NCBI RefSeq assembly: GCF_002980625.1 | Contig: NZ_PVLR01000049.1 | Location: 1-52,684, forward strand | DNA: 52,684 bases | Reading direction: 5' to 3' | Source of the DNA: Malikia spinosa | Lineage (GTDB): Bacteria > Pseudomonadota > Gammaproteobacteria > Burkholderiales > Burkholderiaceae_C | In this document: positions 7,672 through 16,690 of the stretch, in pieces | Position numbering within the stretch: the first letter of the stretch is position 1 | How the letters are laid out: each line of letters opens with the position of its first letter | Translations under genes and position numbers: made by a program | The notes under the pieces: generated by a model | What the model was told of the DNA's origin: nothing | The model's database searches: none | Seen by the model: only the letters and a program-made list of their open reading frames with translations

Positions 7672-9069
7672 TTAGTAGTCAAACGAACGGTACGGCTTGG
7701 AAAACGTCAGATCTTTGGTGGCGATGACGTTGAAGCGATAACCCGGTCTGATTTCCAGGGTCGGCGCAATGTTCAGGTTCTTTGCGATAAGTGCGGCAGT
7801 AGCCATGCCGAGCTGCTGCCCCAGGGCTTCCGTCATCGCACACTTGCCCGATGTGCCAGTGCCCGAGCTGGTGTCGTCGCAGTTCTGGCTGATGGTCACG
7901 CCAGCCGTGATGGCGGACATGAGCAGGGCCGATCCGAAGATGCGGAAGTAGTGGTTGTCCACCTTGTCGTTGAAGCCCGAGTACCCGGCGCTGTCCGCGC
8001 CAGGCATGGACCCGATGTCCATTGCCTTGCCGTCCGGGAACACGATGCGCTGCCATGCGACCAGCACGCGCGACTGACCGTATGCCACCTCGCTCGAATA
8101 CTGACCCACCAGGCGAGAGCCTTGTGGAATCAGCTTCCATTTTCCGGTCGGCGTATCAAACACGTCCTGCGACACCTGGGCCATGATTTGGCCCGGCAGC
8201 TCCGAGTTGATGCCGGAAATCAGCGTGGCGGGGACCACGAAGCCAGCGCGAAGCTCATACGGCGAGCGTGGAGCCTGCGGCTGCGAATCGAGCTTCCATC
8301 GGTCAGTTTGACCATTCGCGCCGAACTGCGAGTAGCTGTTGCGACCTCCCGCCGACGCCGTTGCCATGAGCTGCTGCGCACCACTGCCGCCACCCACGCC
8401 GCCAGTCGGCGCGGCGCCGACTTGCCCGCGAATCTGCGCCAGGCGCTCTTGATAGGCGGCAGTCGGGTCGGTGCTTCGCTGCGCGTTGATCTGCTGCTGC
8501 ACGGCGGCAATGCGGTTCAACATTTCCTCGCGCGTCTGCGGAGTGCCGGCGTCGCCGGTCGGGCCGCCCGGCGCTGATCCCCTGCTGCGGGCCGCGTCCA
8601 CGCGGACGGTGGTCTTGGCTTTCACCGCCTCATCGAACATCTGCATCTTCGCCATGCGGATGCGCTGGCCTTCATCGTCGTTTCCTGGCTGGCCCGGATT
8701 GCCGGGGCGCATTGGAGGTGATGGCGGTAGGTCCGGGTTCTCAGGCCGAGCGACCTGCAACGGGCCAGAGCCGGGGCCGGTCGGCATGTCGGGCACGACT
8801 GGCGGACGGGCCGGCTCGATCAAGCCGCTGGTCTTGTCGCCAGCGATCTCCTTGGCGAACATCGACGTGTTGCCGGCATTCTCTTTCTGCCCTTCGGCCG
8901 GCGCGTTCTGCTTCGCGGAGCGGTCTGCCGCAACCAAGGCCATCACCAGCAGGAACGCGAGCATGACGCCGCCGAGGATGTACATCGGCATGTTGTTCAC
9001 GCGGCGAACGCCCGACTTCACCGCGCCGGGGGAAGCGTCGGGAGCCATCGGATCGGCTGTCTCTGTCAT
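7672..9069 (-). CDS. trbI: TrbI, VirB10-like channel scaffold
   Basis: A 465-residue bitopic protein spanning from the inner membrane to the outer-membrane pore. A short cytoplasmic N-terminus is followed by one membrane segment (MYILGGVMLAFLLVMALVAA), then a proline-rich periplasmic linker (RPENPDLPPSPPMRPGNPGQ). The conserved C-terminal beta-barrel domain begins around residue 270 (RAGFVVPATLISGINSELPG, GSRLVGQYSSEV). The length matches RK2 TrbI. It is encoded with trbG and trbH, its outer-membrane partners. Confidence 0.95.
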   Translation of the reverse strand: MTETADPMAPDASPGAVKSGVRRVNNMPMYILGGVMLAFLLVMALVAADRSAKQNAPAEGQKENAGNTSMFAKEIAGDKTSGLIEPARPPVVPDMPTGPGSGPLQVARPENPDLPPSPPMRPGNPGQPGNDDEGQRIRMAKMQMFDEAVKAKTTVRVDAARSRGSAPGGPTGDAGTPQTREEMLNRIAAVQQQINAQRSTDPTAAYQERLAQIRGQVGAAPTGGVGGGSGAQQLMATASAGGRNSYSQFGANGQTDRWKLDSQPQAPRSPYELRAGFVVPATLISGINSELPGQIMAQVSQDVFDTPTGKWKLIPQGSRLVGQYSSEVAYGQSRVLVAWQRIVFPDGKAMDIGSMPGADSAGYSGFNDKVDNHYFRIFGSALLMSAITAGVTISQNCDDTSSGTGTSGKCAMTEALGQQLGMATAALIAKNLNIAPTLEIRPGYRFNVIATKDLTFSKPYRSFDY

Positions 9070-9073
9070 GGCG

Positions 9074-9568
9074 TTACTCCTTGCGAACCCAAGACCCGGC
9101 CGGCGCGAACACGCCGTTTTGCGCCAGGTACGCGCGGGTGATGGATTGGCTGCCGACCATGATCGTCAGTCGGTACAGGTTAGAGTCGCCGGCCTGATCG
9201 AGCACGTAGCGCAGCGACAGCCCCCCCGGCACGGCCGGAGTTGCTGCTGGGCTTGGCTGGCTCGTGGCCGAAGCCGAGGCCTGCGCTGGAGCGCCGGCCG
9301 GGGTGAACTCCAGGAGGGCATAGCCCTTGTCCCGCAGCGTCTTGACCAGGGCCTGGCCGAACGGATCGGGCGTCGGCTGTTGCAGCTCCAAGCGCGTGCG
9401 TGCCGGCACGTAGAGCGTGGCGAGCTGCTGCACGGCGTCGGCGGCGAGCTTCTGCTGATCGAGCGCGGCCGACTGGACGAAATTGCCGTACGGGGACTGG
9501 CTGGTGGTGGCGCAACCGCCCAATGCCAGCGCGAGCAACGCGAGGGAAGCCATCTTGCGCATGATCAC
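9074..9568 (-). CDS. trbH: TrbH, outer-membrane lipoprotein
   Basis: A 164-residue lipoprotein with lipobox LALGGC near residue 19. TrbH is the VirB7-like lipoprotein that stabilises TrbG and TrbI in the outer-membrane core complex. It overlaps the trbG stop by four bases and precedes trbI by four bases, so the three products are probably coupled. Confidence 0.92.
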   Translation of the reverse strand: MIMRKMASLALLALALGGCATTSQSPYGNFVQSAALDQQKLAADAVQQLATLYVPARTRLELQQPTPDPFGQALVKTLRDKGYALLEFTPAGAPAQASASATSQPSPAATPAVPGGLSLRYVLDQAGDSNLYRLTIMVGSQSITRAYLAQNGVFAPAGSWVRKE

Positions 9569-10464
9569 TTCCTCCGAACGATGGTCACGCGGTCTTGGCT
9601 GCTGCCGACACCGGAAATCAGGATTGCGCGGTCAAACACCGTGTCCACGATGTAGCGATTGCCATGCACACGGTAATTGACCAGCACGGTTTCGTCGTCT
9701 GTAAACATTCCGCCTTCTTTGCGCACGACCAGCAGCGTCGGCGCTTCGGTCTGCTGCATGGCGCCGGGCATTTCGATGATGGTCTTGCGCCCATCGTTGT
9801 AGACACGCACCGGCTTCCAGCTCGCCGAGCCGGACAGGTCATAGTCGAACGTCAGATCGCCCAGGTACTCGCCGGTCGCCGGCAATGTGTTGTCGGTGCG
9901 CTCCTGCTTTTCGCGGCGCTGGATCGCATCCCATTTGACTTGGGCATCCTCCGGGTAGGTGAAAGAGACTTGCGGCATGTACTCGGTGCGATGCGAGCGC
10001 AGGCGAAAGTGGTAGCTGCGCCGGTTCGTAGTCACGACCAGACTGGTTTCGAGGCCCACGTCCATCGGCTTGATGATGAGGTGCTGGATCTCGGTCGCGC
10101 CGCTGCCAGTGATGGCCGGCTCCACCGTCCACCTAGCCGTGTCGCCCAGGTTGATCGAGTTCACCTGTTCGCCGGCCTGCAAGGCCACGTCGCACACCTG
10201 GAGCACAGCGCACACGATGCTGGGCTGCTGCACGCCATACACGAACTTGATGGCACCGCCCGAGCCAGCCACCGGCTGGATGCCGGTCGCCGACCCTGCT
10301 TCCCACCTCTTGGCGATGGCGAGCGCCGCACGCTCTTGAGCGGTCAGCTTAGGGTTGGTCTTGTTGAAATACTTGTCGGCAATGTCGTCGCCAGGGGCGG
10401 CCAGTGCCAAGGAGGGCACCGCCACAGCAGCGCCCAGGATCACAGCGAAGAGTGTTTTTGTCAT
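9565..10464 (-). CDS. trbG: TrbG, VirB9-like outer-membrane complex protein
   Basis: A 299-residue periplasmic/outer-membrane protein with a signal peptide ending near LALAAPGDD. The VirB9/CagX C-terminal domain (FDYDLSGSASWKPVRVYNDG, then ETVLVNYRVHGNRYIVD) binds the lipoprotein TrbH. The start is placed at 10464, where GAGGTCATCC precedes ATG. The upstream frame to 10485 lacks such a site. RK2 TrbG is 297 residues. Confidence 0.94.
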   Translation of the reverse strand: MTKTLFAVILGAAVAVPSLALAAPGDDIADKYFNKTNPKLTAQERAALAIAKRWEAGSATGIQPVAGSGGAIKFVYGVQQPSIVCAVLQVCDVALQAGEQVNSINLGDTARWTVEPAITGSGATEIQHLIIKPMDVGLETSLVVTTNRRSYHFRLRSHRTEYMPQVSFTYPEDAQVKWDAIQRREKQERTDNTLPATGEYLGDLTFDYDLSGSASWKPVRVYNDGRKTIIEMPGAMQQTEAPTLLVVRKEGGMFTDDETVLVNYRVHGNRYIVDTVFDRAILISGVGSSQDRVTIVRRK

Positions 10465-10481
10465 GGTGGATGACCTCGAAA

Positions 10482-11261
10482 TCATTGAACGCGGGACCAG
10501 GAGTAATCACGCACGAAGATGCTCAACGGGTTGTTTCGCAGTTGCTCATCGGTGGTGCTGGGCGTGACCTCGGCGATATAGGTCGTCACTAGCGCGCGCC
10601 ACGTGACGGGTTGGCTTTTCGGCGAGCCTTGCCGGTCGCGGGTGGTTTCCACCCACTCGACTTGCCAGGTGTCGGGCGTCTGCGGGATGACGGTCTTGAT
10701 CTCGACGCTGACCATTTCCTTCTCGGCGCGCTTGAACGGGCTGGAGTCAGGCGTGCCGTTCAGCCACTCATTCATCTTTGGCGTTGCCGGATCGTTGGGG
10801 GCGAGCATCGAGTACGCCTTGAACACGCACTTGCGCTGCATGGCCACGTCAGGCGACACCATGCGCGCGCAGCCTATCCAGTCCGCAATGGCAGCATGGA
10901 TGACGCGCGGATCGGTTTTCCCTGTCGCCTGCACCGGACCGGCGGCCACGGTCTGGCCCAGCTTGTCGACCTGAACCACGTATGGGATGTACTTCGACTG
11001 GCTGCCGATGTGGATCACGCCGCCGACGCTGGCCAGCGCGATCAACAGCGACAGGATGCCAATCACCTGCCAGTTCTGCCGCTGCGACACGACCGCGCCC
11101 AGGTGCTCATTCCACGTGCGGCGCGCGGCCAGGTAGGGGTTCTCGGCCTCACCCGCGCGGCGGCCACCGGCGATTGAGTCATTCGAGCGGCGCGGATCGC
11201 TTGGCTCACAGGTGGCTGGCTTCTTGAAGATCCAGCCCTTGAAGGTGTCACCGATGCTCAT
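10482..11261 (-). CDS. trbF: TrbF, VirB8-like assembly factor
   Basis: A 259-residue bitopic inner-membrane protein. One membrane helix near residue 70 (VIGILSLLIALASVGGVIHI) is followed by a periplasmic NTF2-like VirB8 domain containing NPLSIFVRDYSW at the end. VirB8 proteins nucleate the secretion complex. The ATG at 11261 overlaps the trbE stop by four bases and gives the RK2 length (260), so I prefer it to 11309. Confidence 0.94.
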   Translation of the reverse strand: MSIGDTFKGWIFKKPATCEPSDPRRSNDSIAGGRRAGEAENPYLAARRTWNEHLGAVVSQRQNWQVIGILSLLIALASVGGVIHIGSQSKYIPYVVQVDKLGQTVAAGPVQATGKTDPRVIHAAIADWIGCARMVSPDVAMQRKCVFKAYSMLAPNDPATPKMNEWLNGTPDSSPFKRAEKEMVSVEIKTVIPQTPDTWQVEWVETTRDRQGSPKSQPVTWRALVTTYIAEVTPSTTDEQLRNNPLSIFVRDYSWSRVQ

Positions 11262-13816
11262 GCTGCCTCCAGGTAGTCGTTGAGATTCAGCCCACGGCCG
11301 GCCAGCCACTCATGCACCCATTCATGGCCGAACTTGGCTTCGAGGCTCTTGATGTTGGCGACCGATTCCTTGTCGGCCGCGCCGACGAAGGCCAGGGCCA
11401 GAGGCCCCAGGGCAAGGTCATAGAGACGGCGCCCACTCTCCGAGACGTAGTAGTACTGACGCTTCGGAAGGGCGGTCGCCAGGATTTCGATCTGGCGGGC
11501 GTTGAGCCCCATGCGGCGATAGAGCGCCGCTGTATCGTCGTCGCGGGCGTAGATGTTCGGCAGGAAAATCTTGGTCGCGGTCGATTCCATGATCACGTCC
11601 AAGATGCCCGAGTTGGCTGCGTCGGAAAGGCTTTGCGTTGCCATCAGCACCAGGCAGTTGGCCTTGCGCAGCACCTTGAGCCATTCCCTGATCTTGGCCC
11701 GGAACGCAGGATGGCCGAGCATCAACCAGGCCTCGTCCAGGATGATGACGGCGGGCTGGCCTTGCAGCGCGCGCTCGATGCGGCGGAACAGGTAGAGCAG
11801 GACCGGGAGCGCAAATTTCTCGCCCAGGTTCATCAGCTCTTCGATCTCGAATATGGTGAAGTCGGACAGCAACAAACCGTCCTCTTCGGCATCAAGCAGA
11901 TGGCCCATCGAGCCGTCCACCGTGTACTGCTTGATCGCCTCCCGGATCGACTCGTCCTGAACCGTTACCGAGAACTCGGACAGCGTGCGTGCGCCGCTCT
12001 CCTTCATGCTCACGATTGCGGTTCCAATGTCGTTGCGCTGGGCTGGCGTGGTGTTCAGGCCGTTCAACGCCAGGATGGTGTCGATCCACTCCATCGCCCA
12101 GGCCCGATCCCCCTTCGTTTCCAGGAACTGGAGCGGGCAGAAGGCCAGGCGGTCATCGTCTGCGGCCACCGTGAAGTGCAAGCCGCTCTTGCCCTTCGTG
12201 GTCGCACGAATGCCGGCCGCGAGCGGGTACATCGACATGCCCTTGTCGAAGGCGTAGATCGACATGCCGCTGTAGCGACGGAGTTGCGCCGCGATGATGC
12301 CCAGGTGTGTCGATTTGCCCGCGCCGGTTGGGCCAAACATGAAGGTGTGCCCCAGGTCGCGCACGTGCAGGTTCAGACGGAACGGAGTGGCGCCGACCGT
12401 CACGCAGTGCATGAGTGCTGGCGACAGGGGCGGGTACATCGGGCACGGAGCCGTGGCACTACCCGTCCAGATGGAGCTTGTCGGCAGCAGGTCCGCCAGG
12501 TTCATCGTGTTGATGAGCGGCCGGCGCACGTTCTCGACGCCGTGGCCCGGCAGGCTGCCCAGGTACGCATCGAGCGTGTTGATCGTTTCGATGCGTGCCG
12601 CGAAAGCCAAGCGGTTGATTGCCTTCTCGACTTGGAGCGCGGCGGCTGCGAGGCGCTCCCGATCCTCGCCCATCAGCACGACCACGCTGGTGTAGTAGCC
12701 GGCCGCCACCAAACCGCTGTTGACCTCGGCAATGGCCGCCTCGGCATCGCCGACCATTACCGCCGCGTCCTGGTTGATGGAGCCGGTATTCGTGTTGAAC
12801 ACCTGGTCGAAGAAGCCGCGAATCTTCTGTTTCCACTTCTTGCGGAACTTGTCCAGGTGCCTCAAGGACTCGTGCTGGTCCATGAAGATGAAGCGGCTTG
12901 ACCAGCGGTATTCGCAGGGCAACTCTGCCAGGGCCGAGAGAATCCCAGGAGTGGACTCCAAGGGGAAACCTTCGATGGCAACCACTTGAATGAACTTGCG
13001 CCCGATCTTGGGCACGACACCGCCCCACAGCTCCTGCCCGCCGATGACCGCATCGAGGTACATCGGATTGCTGGGCAGCATGACCGGGTGATGGAGGCCT
13101 GTCACGCAGAACTGCAACCAGCTCAGGAAGTCATCGTGCGTGACTTCCCTGCCCTCTTCCGACATCACCTTTTGGCCGAGCAGGCGCATCGTCTTGACCG
13201 CCGAGGACAGGCGCGATTCCAAGCTGGTGATCTCGCGCTTGAATTGCTGGATGAGTCCCATCGTCCGGGACGTATGGTCAGGGGCGACTGCATCGTCATC
13301 GAACATCAGTTCGACAAACTTGCGCTGGGCCAGCATCGGCGGAAACCACGTGACGGTCAGGACAAAGTAGCCCTCGAACATCGTGCCCAGGCCCTCGAAC
13401 AAGCGCCGGCGTTCCTCGTCAATGGCAAGTGACACGGAATCGGTGAACGACGACGCGCCCCGCTCCGAGTAGTTGGGCGCAGGCCTACGCACAGCATCGA
13501 CGTGCACCATCCAACCGTTCCCCAGGCCCGCTAGGGCCTGGTTGATGCGGAACGACACCATTTCCCTTTGTTCCTCGGTGCTGCTGGCGTTGTCATCCCC
13601 CTTGTATAGCCAGGCCGCCATGAATGAGCCGTTCTTGCCCACGATCACGCCGTCATCGACCACAGCGGCGTAATTGAGCAGATCGGCCAAGCCGGCATCC
13701 TTGGCGCGATGCCTCTTGAGCTTCAGCTCGGCATCGACGGAACGAATGCGTGCATAGAGCATGAACAACAGGACCGCACCGAGCACAGCAATGGCGATGG
13801 CGATTGCTTCAATCAT
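11258..13816 (-). CDS. trbE: TrbE, VirB4-type secretion ATPase
   Basis: An 852-residue ATPase, the same length as in RK2, powering pilus biogenesis and substrate transfer. An N-terminal membrane-associated helix is followed by the VirB4/CagE domain. Walker A GPTGAGKST is near residue 498 and Walker B VIILDEAW near 690. Start and stop overlap trbD and trbF by four bases each, so translation along the operon is tightly coupled. Confidence 0.96.
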   Translation of the reverse strand: MIEAIAIAIAVLGAVLLFMLYARIRSVDAELKLKRHRAKDAGLADLLNYAAVVDDGVIVGKNGSFMAAWLYKGDDNASSTEEQREMVSFRINQALAGLGNGWMVHVDAVRRPAPNYSERGASSFTDSVSLAIDEERRRLFEGLGTMFEGYFVLTVTWFPPMLAQRKFVELMFDDDAVAPDHTSRTMGLIQQFKREITSLESRLSSAVKTMRLLGQKVMSEEGREVTHDDFLSWLQFCVTGLHHPVMLPSNPMYLDAVIGGQELWGGVVPKIGRKFIQVVAIEGFPLESTPGILSALAELPCEYRWSSRFIFMDQHESLRHLDKFRKKWKQKIRGFFDQVFNTNTGSINQDAAVMVGDAEAAIAEVNSGLVAAGYYTSVVVLMGEDRERLAAAALQVEKAINRLAFAARIETINTLDAYLGSLPGHGVENVRRPLINTMNLADLLPTSSIWTGSATAPCPMYPPLSPALMHCVTVGATPFRLNLHVRDLGHTFMFGPTGAGKSTHLGIIAAQLRRYSGMSIYAFDKGMSMYPLAAGIRATTKGKSGLHFTVAADDDRLAFCPLQFLETKGDRAWAMEWIDTILALNGLNTTPAQRNDIGTAIVSMKESGARTLSEFSVTVQDESIREAIKQYTVDGSMGHLLDAEEDGLLLSDFTIFEIEELMNLGEKFALPVLLYLFRRIERALQGQPAVIILDEAWLMLGHPAFRAKIREWLKVLRKANCLVLMATQSLSDAANSGILDVIMESTATKIFLPNIYARDDDTAALYRRMGLNARQIEILATALPKRQYYYVSESGRRLYDLALGPLALAFVGAADKESVANIKSLEAKFGHEWVHEWLAGRGLNLNDYLEAA

Positions 13817-14124
13817 TGGTATTGCCTCCCTTGACTCGGCGTGTTGTCACGGAAGGGCGTGCTGCGAGCCGGGTAGTACGGCTTGTACCGGCGGTGCCGC
13901 AGGTACACGTGGCGCAGCTTCGGGTCGGCCTTTGCCATGAGGCGCAGCGCGAAGAGAGCGCCGAACCACAAGGCGATGCCGAACACCGTTGCCCTGACTT
14001 CTTGGGCGCTGAAAATCAGCGCGCCGGCCAGCAGGCCCGAGAACATCACCAGCTCACGATCGCCGCCCATGAACAGGTTTGCTCGGTTGCCGGCCCTACG
14101 GATGGGGATCGCGCGCAGAGCCAT
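13813..14124 (-). CDS. trbD: TrbD, VirB3-like protein
   Basis: A 103-residue inner-membrane protein with two adjacent hydrophobic segments (VMFSGLLAGALIFSAQEVRA, VFGIALWFGALFALRL). VirB3 proteins associate with the VirB4 ATPase, encoded next with a four-base overlap. The length equals that of RK2 TrbD. Confidence 0.93.
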   Translation of the reverse strand: MALRAIPIRRAGNRANLFMGGDRELVMFSGLLAGALIFSAQEVRATVFGIALWFGALFALRLMAKADPKLRHVYLRHRRYKPYYPARSTPFRDNTPSQGRQYQ

Positions 14125-14127
14125 GAC

Positions 14128-14592
14128 TTACCCCGCGATGTGGCCGCCCTCGGCCCAGCGCATGACGGCTTCGCCGGGGAAGCCGGCCATGTCCAGCGCG
14201 GCGACCTTGGTCTGGTGCAACACACCATCGGTCAGGTCAGCGATTTCCGCGCCACGGCCGAAGAACGTGCCCATCATGTTCTGCGCACCGACCAGCAGGG
14301 CCATGACCAGCACGATGAAGATCAACGTGCGGAAGAAGCCGTTGAGTTCGCCGCCGAAGATCAGGATGCCGCCAGCGACCACGATGCCGATGATCGACAG
14401 CGCGAAGGCCACCGGGCCGGTGACAGAGTTGCGGAGGTTGGTCAGCCAGCTCTCATACGGCAGAGAACCGCCGGTGCCCTCGGAGGCGAATGCGTGCTGG
14501 GGGGCCAGCAGGAAGAGCACCAAGAGGACGAAGAAGCCCGTGTAGACCAGGGCTTTGCGGTTGAGGCTGAACGCCGGCAGGGTTGCTTTCAT
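14128..14592 (-). CDS. trbC: TrbC, cyclic pilin precursor
   Basis: A 154-residue prepilin. A long signal sequence ends at HAFA (residue 36), leaving S37 as the mature N-terminus. Two membrane segments follow, and G114 is immediately followed by AEIA. In RP4, signal peptidase cuts before S37 and TraF removes AEIA while joining G114 to S37 to make a 78-residue cyclic pilin. All these positions are conserved here, so the same maturation is expected. The C-terminal tail is somewhat longer than in RK2. Confidence 0.95.
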   Translation of the reverse strand: MKATLPAFSLNRKALVYTGFFVLLVLFLLAPQHAFASEGTGGSLPYESWLTNLRNSVTGPVAFALSIIGIVVAGGILIFGGELNGFFRTLIFIVLVMALLVGAQNMMGTFFGRGAEIADLTDGVLHQTKVAALDMAGFPGEAVMRWAEGGHIAG

Positions 14593-14608
14593 GATTCTTG
14601 ACTCCTAG

Positions 14609-15571
14609 TCAGAGGGTTTTGGTGATGTACTGGCCGTTGGCGTAACCGGAAACCTCCAAGATTTCCTGGATGCGTCGCGACCCTTCGACGCGGGCGATAT
14701 GAACAACCACGTGAACCGCCTCGCCGATAAGCGGTTCAATGGGTTTCGGGTAATCGGGGTGCATGCTGATGAGCATGGCGAGCCGATCCAATCCAGCTCT
14801 GGCGTTGTTGGCGTGCAAGGTTGCAGCACCTCCTTCATGCCCGGTGTTCCAGGCCATCAACAGATCAAGGGCTTCGGGACCGCGAACCTCACCGACCAGG
14901 ATTCGGTCGGGGCGCATGCGCAGGGTGGTTTTCAGCAGCGCCGTCATGTTCACGTCGAGGCTGGTGTGGTACTGGACGTAGTTCTCGGCGGTGCACTGGA
15001 TTTCGCCGGTGTCCTCGATGATGAAGACCCGTTCACCCGGGTTCAGCTGGACCATCTCGTGGATGATGGCGTTGACCAAAGTCGTCTTTCCCGAGCCGGT
15101 GCCACCAATGACGAGGATGTTTCGGTGCGCGCGCACCGCTGCAATCAAGGCCTCGCGCTGCTGCACGGTCATGATTCCTCGCTCGACGTACTGATCGAGC
15201 GTGAAGATGGCGACGGCCTTCTTGCGAATGGCGAAGGTGGGTGCTGGCACAACCGGCGGTAGCTGGCCGGCGAAGCGGCTGCCATCAAGCGGCAACTCGC
15301 CTTCGAGGATCGGCTTGGAGCGCGTGACTTCCTTGCCGTGGTATCCCGCGATGGTTTCGATGATGGCTTGCGCCTGCGCGACGCGCAGTGTGCCGATGCA
15401 AGTCATCGGTTCGCCCAGGCGTTCATGCCAGAGCTTGCCGTCTGCGTTGAGCATGATCTCGACGGTCTTGGGGTCATTCAGAGCTGCAAGCAGTTCTGGC
15501 CCCATGTCGCGTTCGAGCTTCTTCTTTGCCCTATCTCTAACAGTGTTGTACTCTTGACTATGGTCTGTCAC
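14609..15571 (-). CDS. trbB: TrbB, VirB11-type traffic ATPase
   Basis: A 320-residue hexameric secretion ATPase. Walker A is at residues 156-164 (GGTGSGKTT), the Asp box is VFIIEDTGE at 183-191, and Walker B/His box includes RILVGEVRG and ATLHANN at 250-256. I place the start at GTG 15571, with AGGA eight bases upstream, because this gives the RK2 length. The open frame continues to 15706 but covers the promoter. First gene of the trb mating-pair operon. Confidence 0.95.
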   Translation of the reverse strand: MTDHSQEYNTVRDRAKKKLERDMGPELLAALNDPKTVEIMLNADGKLWHERLGEPMTCIGTLRVAQAQAIIETIAGYHGKEVTRSKPILEGELPLDGSRFAGQLPPVVPAPTFAIRKKAVAIFTLDQYVERGIMTVQQREALIAAVRAHRNILVIGGTGSGKTTLVNAIIHEMVQLNPGERVFIIEDTGEIQCTAENYVQYHTSLDVNMTALLKTTLRMRPDRILVGEVRGPEALDLLMAWNTGHEGGAATLHANNARAGLDRLAMLISMHPDYPKPIEPLIGEAVHVVVHIARVEGSRRIQEILEVSGYANGQYITKTL

Positions 15572-15620
15572 GACGTATGTCCTGTTCTGAGATGCAGTTT
15601 TTGCACTCTTGGATAGAAGT

Positions 15621-15649
15621 ACGATATACCGAAATTTGTTATACTGCAA
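15621..15649 (-). promoter_or_regulatory. trbB promoter
   Basis: On the minus strand, TTGCAG (15649-15644), a 17-base spacer and TATCGT (15626-15621) form a sigma70-type promoter about 50 bases before the trbB GTG. In IncP-1 plasmids this promoter is repressed by TrbA and, from a distance, by KorB, whose operator lies at 15778-15790. Confidence 0.75.
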
Positions 15650-15777
15650 CAGCCACTCACGCAAAAACTTTTTTCTGCGTTCAGATGACGTGACAAAGCA
15701 GCACACGCTTTAGGTGCGCTCTTAAGACAAAAGTAGCGTGGAGTGGCAGCTCTTCAGGGAGTGAAACCCCCATGAGC

Positions 15778-15790
15778 TTTAGCGGCTAAA
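15778..15790. promoter_or_regulatory. KorB operator upstream of trbB
   Basis: TTTAGCGGCTAAA is an exact match to the KorB operator consensus. It lies between trbA and trbB, about 130 bases upstream of the trbB promoter, the position of the distal operator through which KorB represses trb transcription on RK2. Confidence 0.9.
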
Positions 15791-15831
15791 AGTCAGTTCT
15801 TGCTAGTTGCCCAGCAGCGTTCATCCTGGCG

Positions 15832-16194
15832 TCAAATTTCTCGAAGTTTTTGGCGTGTTACTTCGCCCCACTTCTTGACGATGAACGCTTGATGCTCGGG
15901 CAGCACCGCCGTCACCCGCTCGAAACCAACTGGGAGACTTCTTGGTACTTTACCGGCTGCAAGCTGCTCAAGATCGTCATTGCTCAGATCGGTGGATTCA
16001 AGCAGTAAAGGCAAGGACGCCTCAAGGGCCTGCGCGATGTCCTCCATCACTTTGAGGGAGGGGTTGGCTTTGCCAGTAGTGAGATCGGACAGGAAGGAGA
16101 TCGAAACCCCCGACCGTTCCGACAGCTCTTTTTTTGTCATCTGATGCTCATCGAGCAGCCGGAGCACGTTAGTAAAGAAGATGTAGTTGTACAA
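15832..16194 (-). CDS. trbA: TrbA, transfer-gene repressor
   Basis: A 120-residue DNA-binding regulator with an N-terminal Xre-type helix-turn-helix (MTKKELSERSGVSISFLSDL) and the KorA/TrbA C-terminal dimer segment (VTAVLPEHQAFIVKKWGEVT). It represses trb and tra promoters and, with KorA/KorB, coordinates transfer with replication. RK2 TrbA has 121 residues. The only start giving this length is TTG at 16194, so the start is somewhat uncertain. It is divergent from ssb-trfA. Confidence 0.9.
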   Translation of the reverse strand: MYNYIFFTNVLRLLDEHQMTKKELSERSGVSISFLSDLTTGKANPSLKVMEDIAQALEASLPLLLESTDLSNDDLEQLAAGKVPRSLPVGFERVTAVLPEHQAFIVKKWGEVTRQKLREI

Positions 16195-16227
16195 GGCCCG
16201 TATGCTTCTCAGTGCGGGCGGCAGAAA

Positions 16228-16240
16228 TTTAGCCGCTAAA
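16228..16240. promoter_or_regulatory. KorB operator in the trfA/trbA divergent promoter region
   Basis: TTTAGCCGCTAAA matches the KorB operator consensus exactly. It ends four bases before the trfA -35 element and lies upstream of trbA on the other strand, so KorB bound here can act on both divergent promoters. Confidence 0.92.
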
Positions 16241-16244
16241 GTTC

Positions 16245-16273
16245 TTGACCATAGAAAAAGGTTTAGCTAAACT
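16245..16273 (+). promoter_or_regulatory. trfA promoter with KorA operator
   Basis: TTGACC (16245-16250), a 17-base spacer and TAAACT (16268-16273) form the trfA promoter. The palindrome GTTTAGCTAAAC at 16261-16272, the KorA operator, covers the -10 element. KorA and KorB bound to neighbouring operators co-repress trfA in IncP-1 plasmids. The layout here is the canonical one. Confidence 0.92.
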
Positions 16274-16304
16274 TGCTACTCCAGCAGCAAAAAGAGCATG
16301 ACAA

Positions 16305-16643
16305 ATGAGCCACAACCAGTTCCAATTTATCGGCAATCTTACCCGCGACACTGACGTTCGCCAGAGCGAAAGCAGTGTCCGCGCCGTTTTTGACCTGGCT
16401 GTCAATCGCGTGTGGCGCAACGCAGCCGGAGCGAAGCAGGAGCAGACGGACTTCTTCCGCATCAAGTCGTTCGGCGGCTTGGCGGAGAACGCGGGCAAGT
16501 ACCTGGGCAAAGGCTCCAAGGTGTTTGTTCAGGGCCGCATCGAGCCGACAAAGTACGAGAAGAACGGCAAGATGGAATTCGGGTTCGACTTCATTGCCGA
16601 GGTAATCGAATACCTGGACACCAAACCACCAGGAAGTCAGTAA
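16305..16643 (+). CDS. ssb: Single-stranded DNA-binding protein
   Basis: A 112-residue OB-fold protein that coats ssDNA during plasmid replication and after entry. It begins MSHNQFQFIGNLTRDTDVRQ and keeps the SSB core (KQEQTDFFRIKSFGGLAENA, LGKGSKVFVQGRI). It lacks the acidic C-terminal tail of chromosomal SSB, as IncP SSBs do. It is co-transcribed with trfA from the KorA/KorB-controlled promoter. Confidence 0.95.
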   Translation: MSHNQFQFIGNLTRDTDVRQSESSVRAVFDLAVNRVWRNAAGAKQEQTDFFRIKSFGGLAENAGKYLGKGSKVFVQGRIEPTKYEKNGKMEFGFDFIAEVIEYLDTKPPGSQ

Positions 16644-16690
16644 GTCCAGCGCCCATTCACGGGCTTGGAGTGTGCTAAAAGGGAGGGTTC

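Noticed and set aside
11312-12901. 529-codon plus-strand open frame
   Set aside because: Antisense to trbE.
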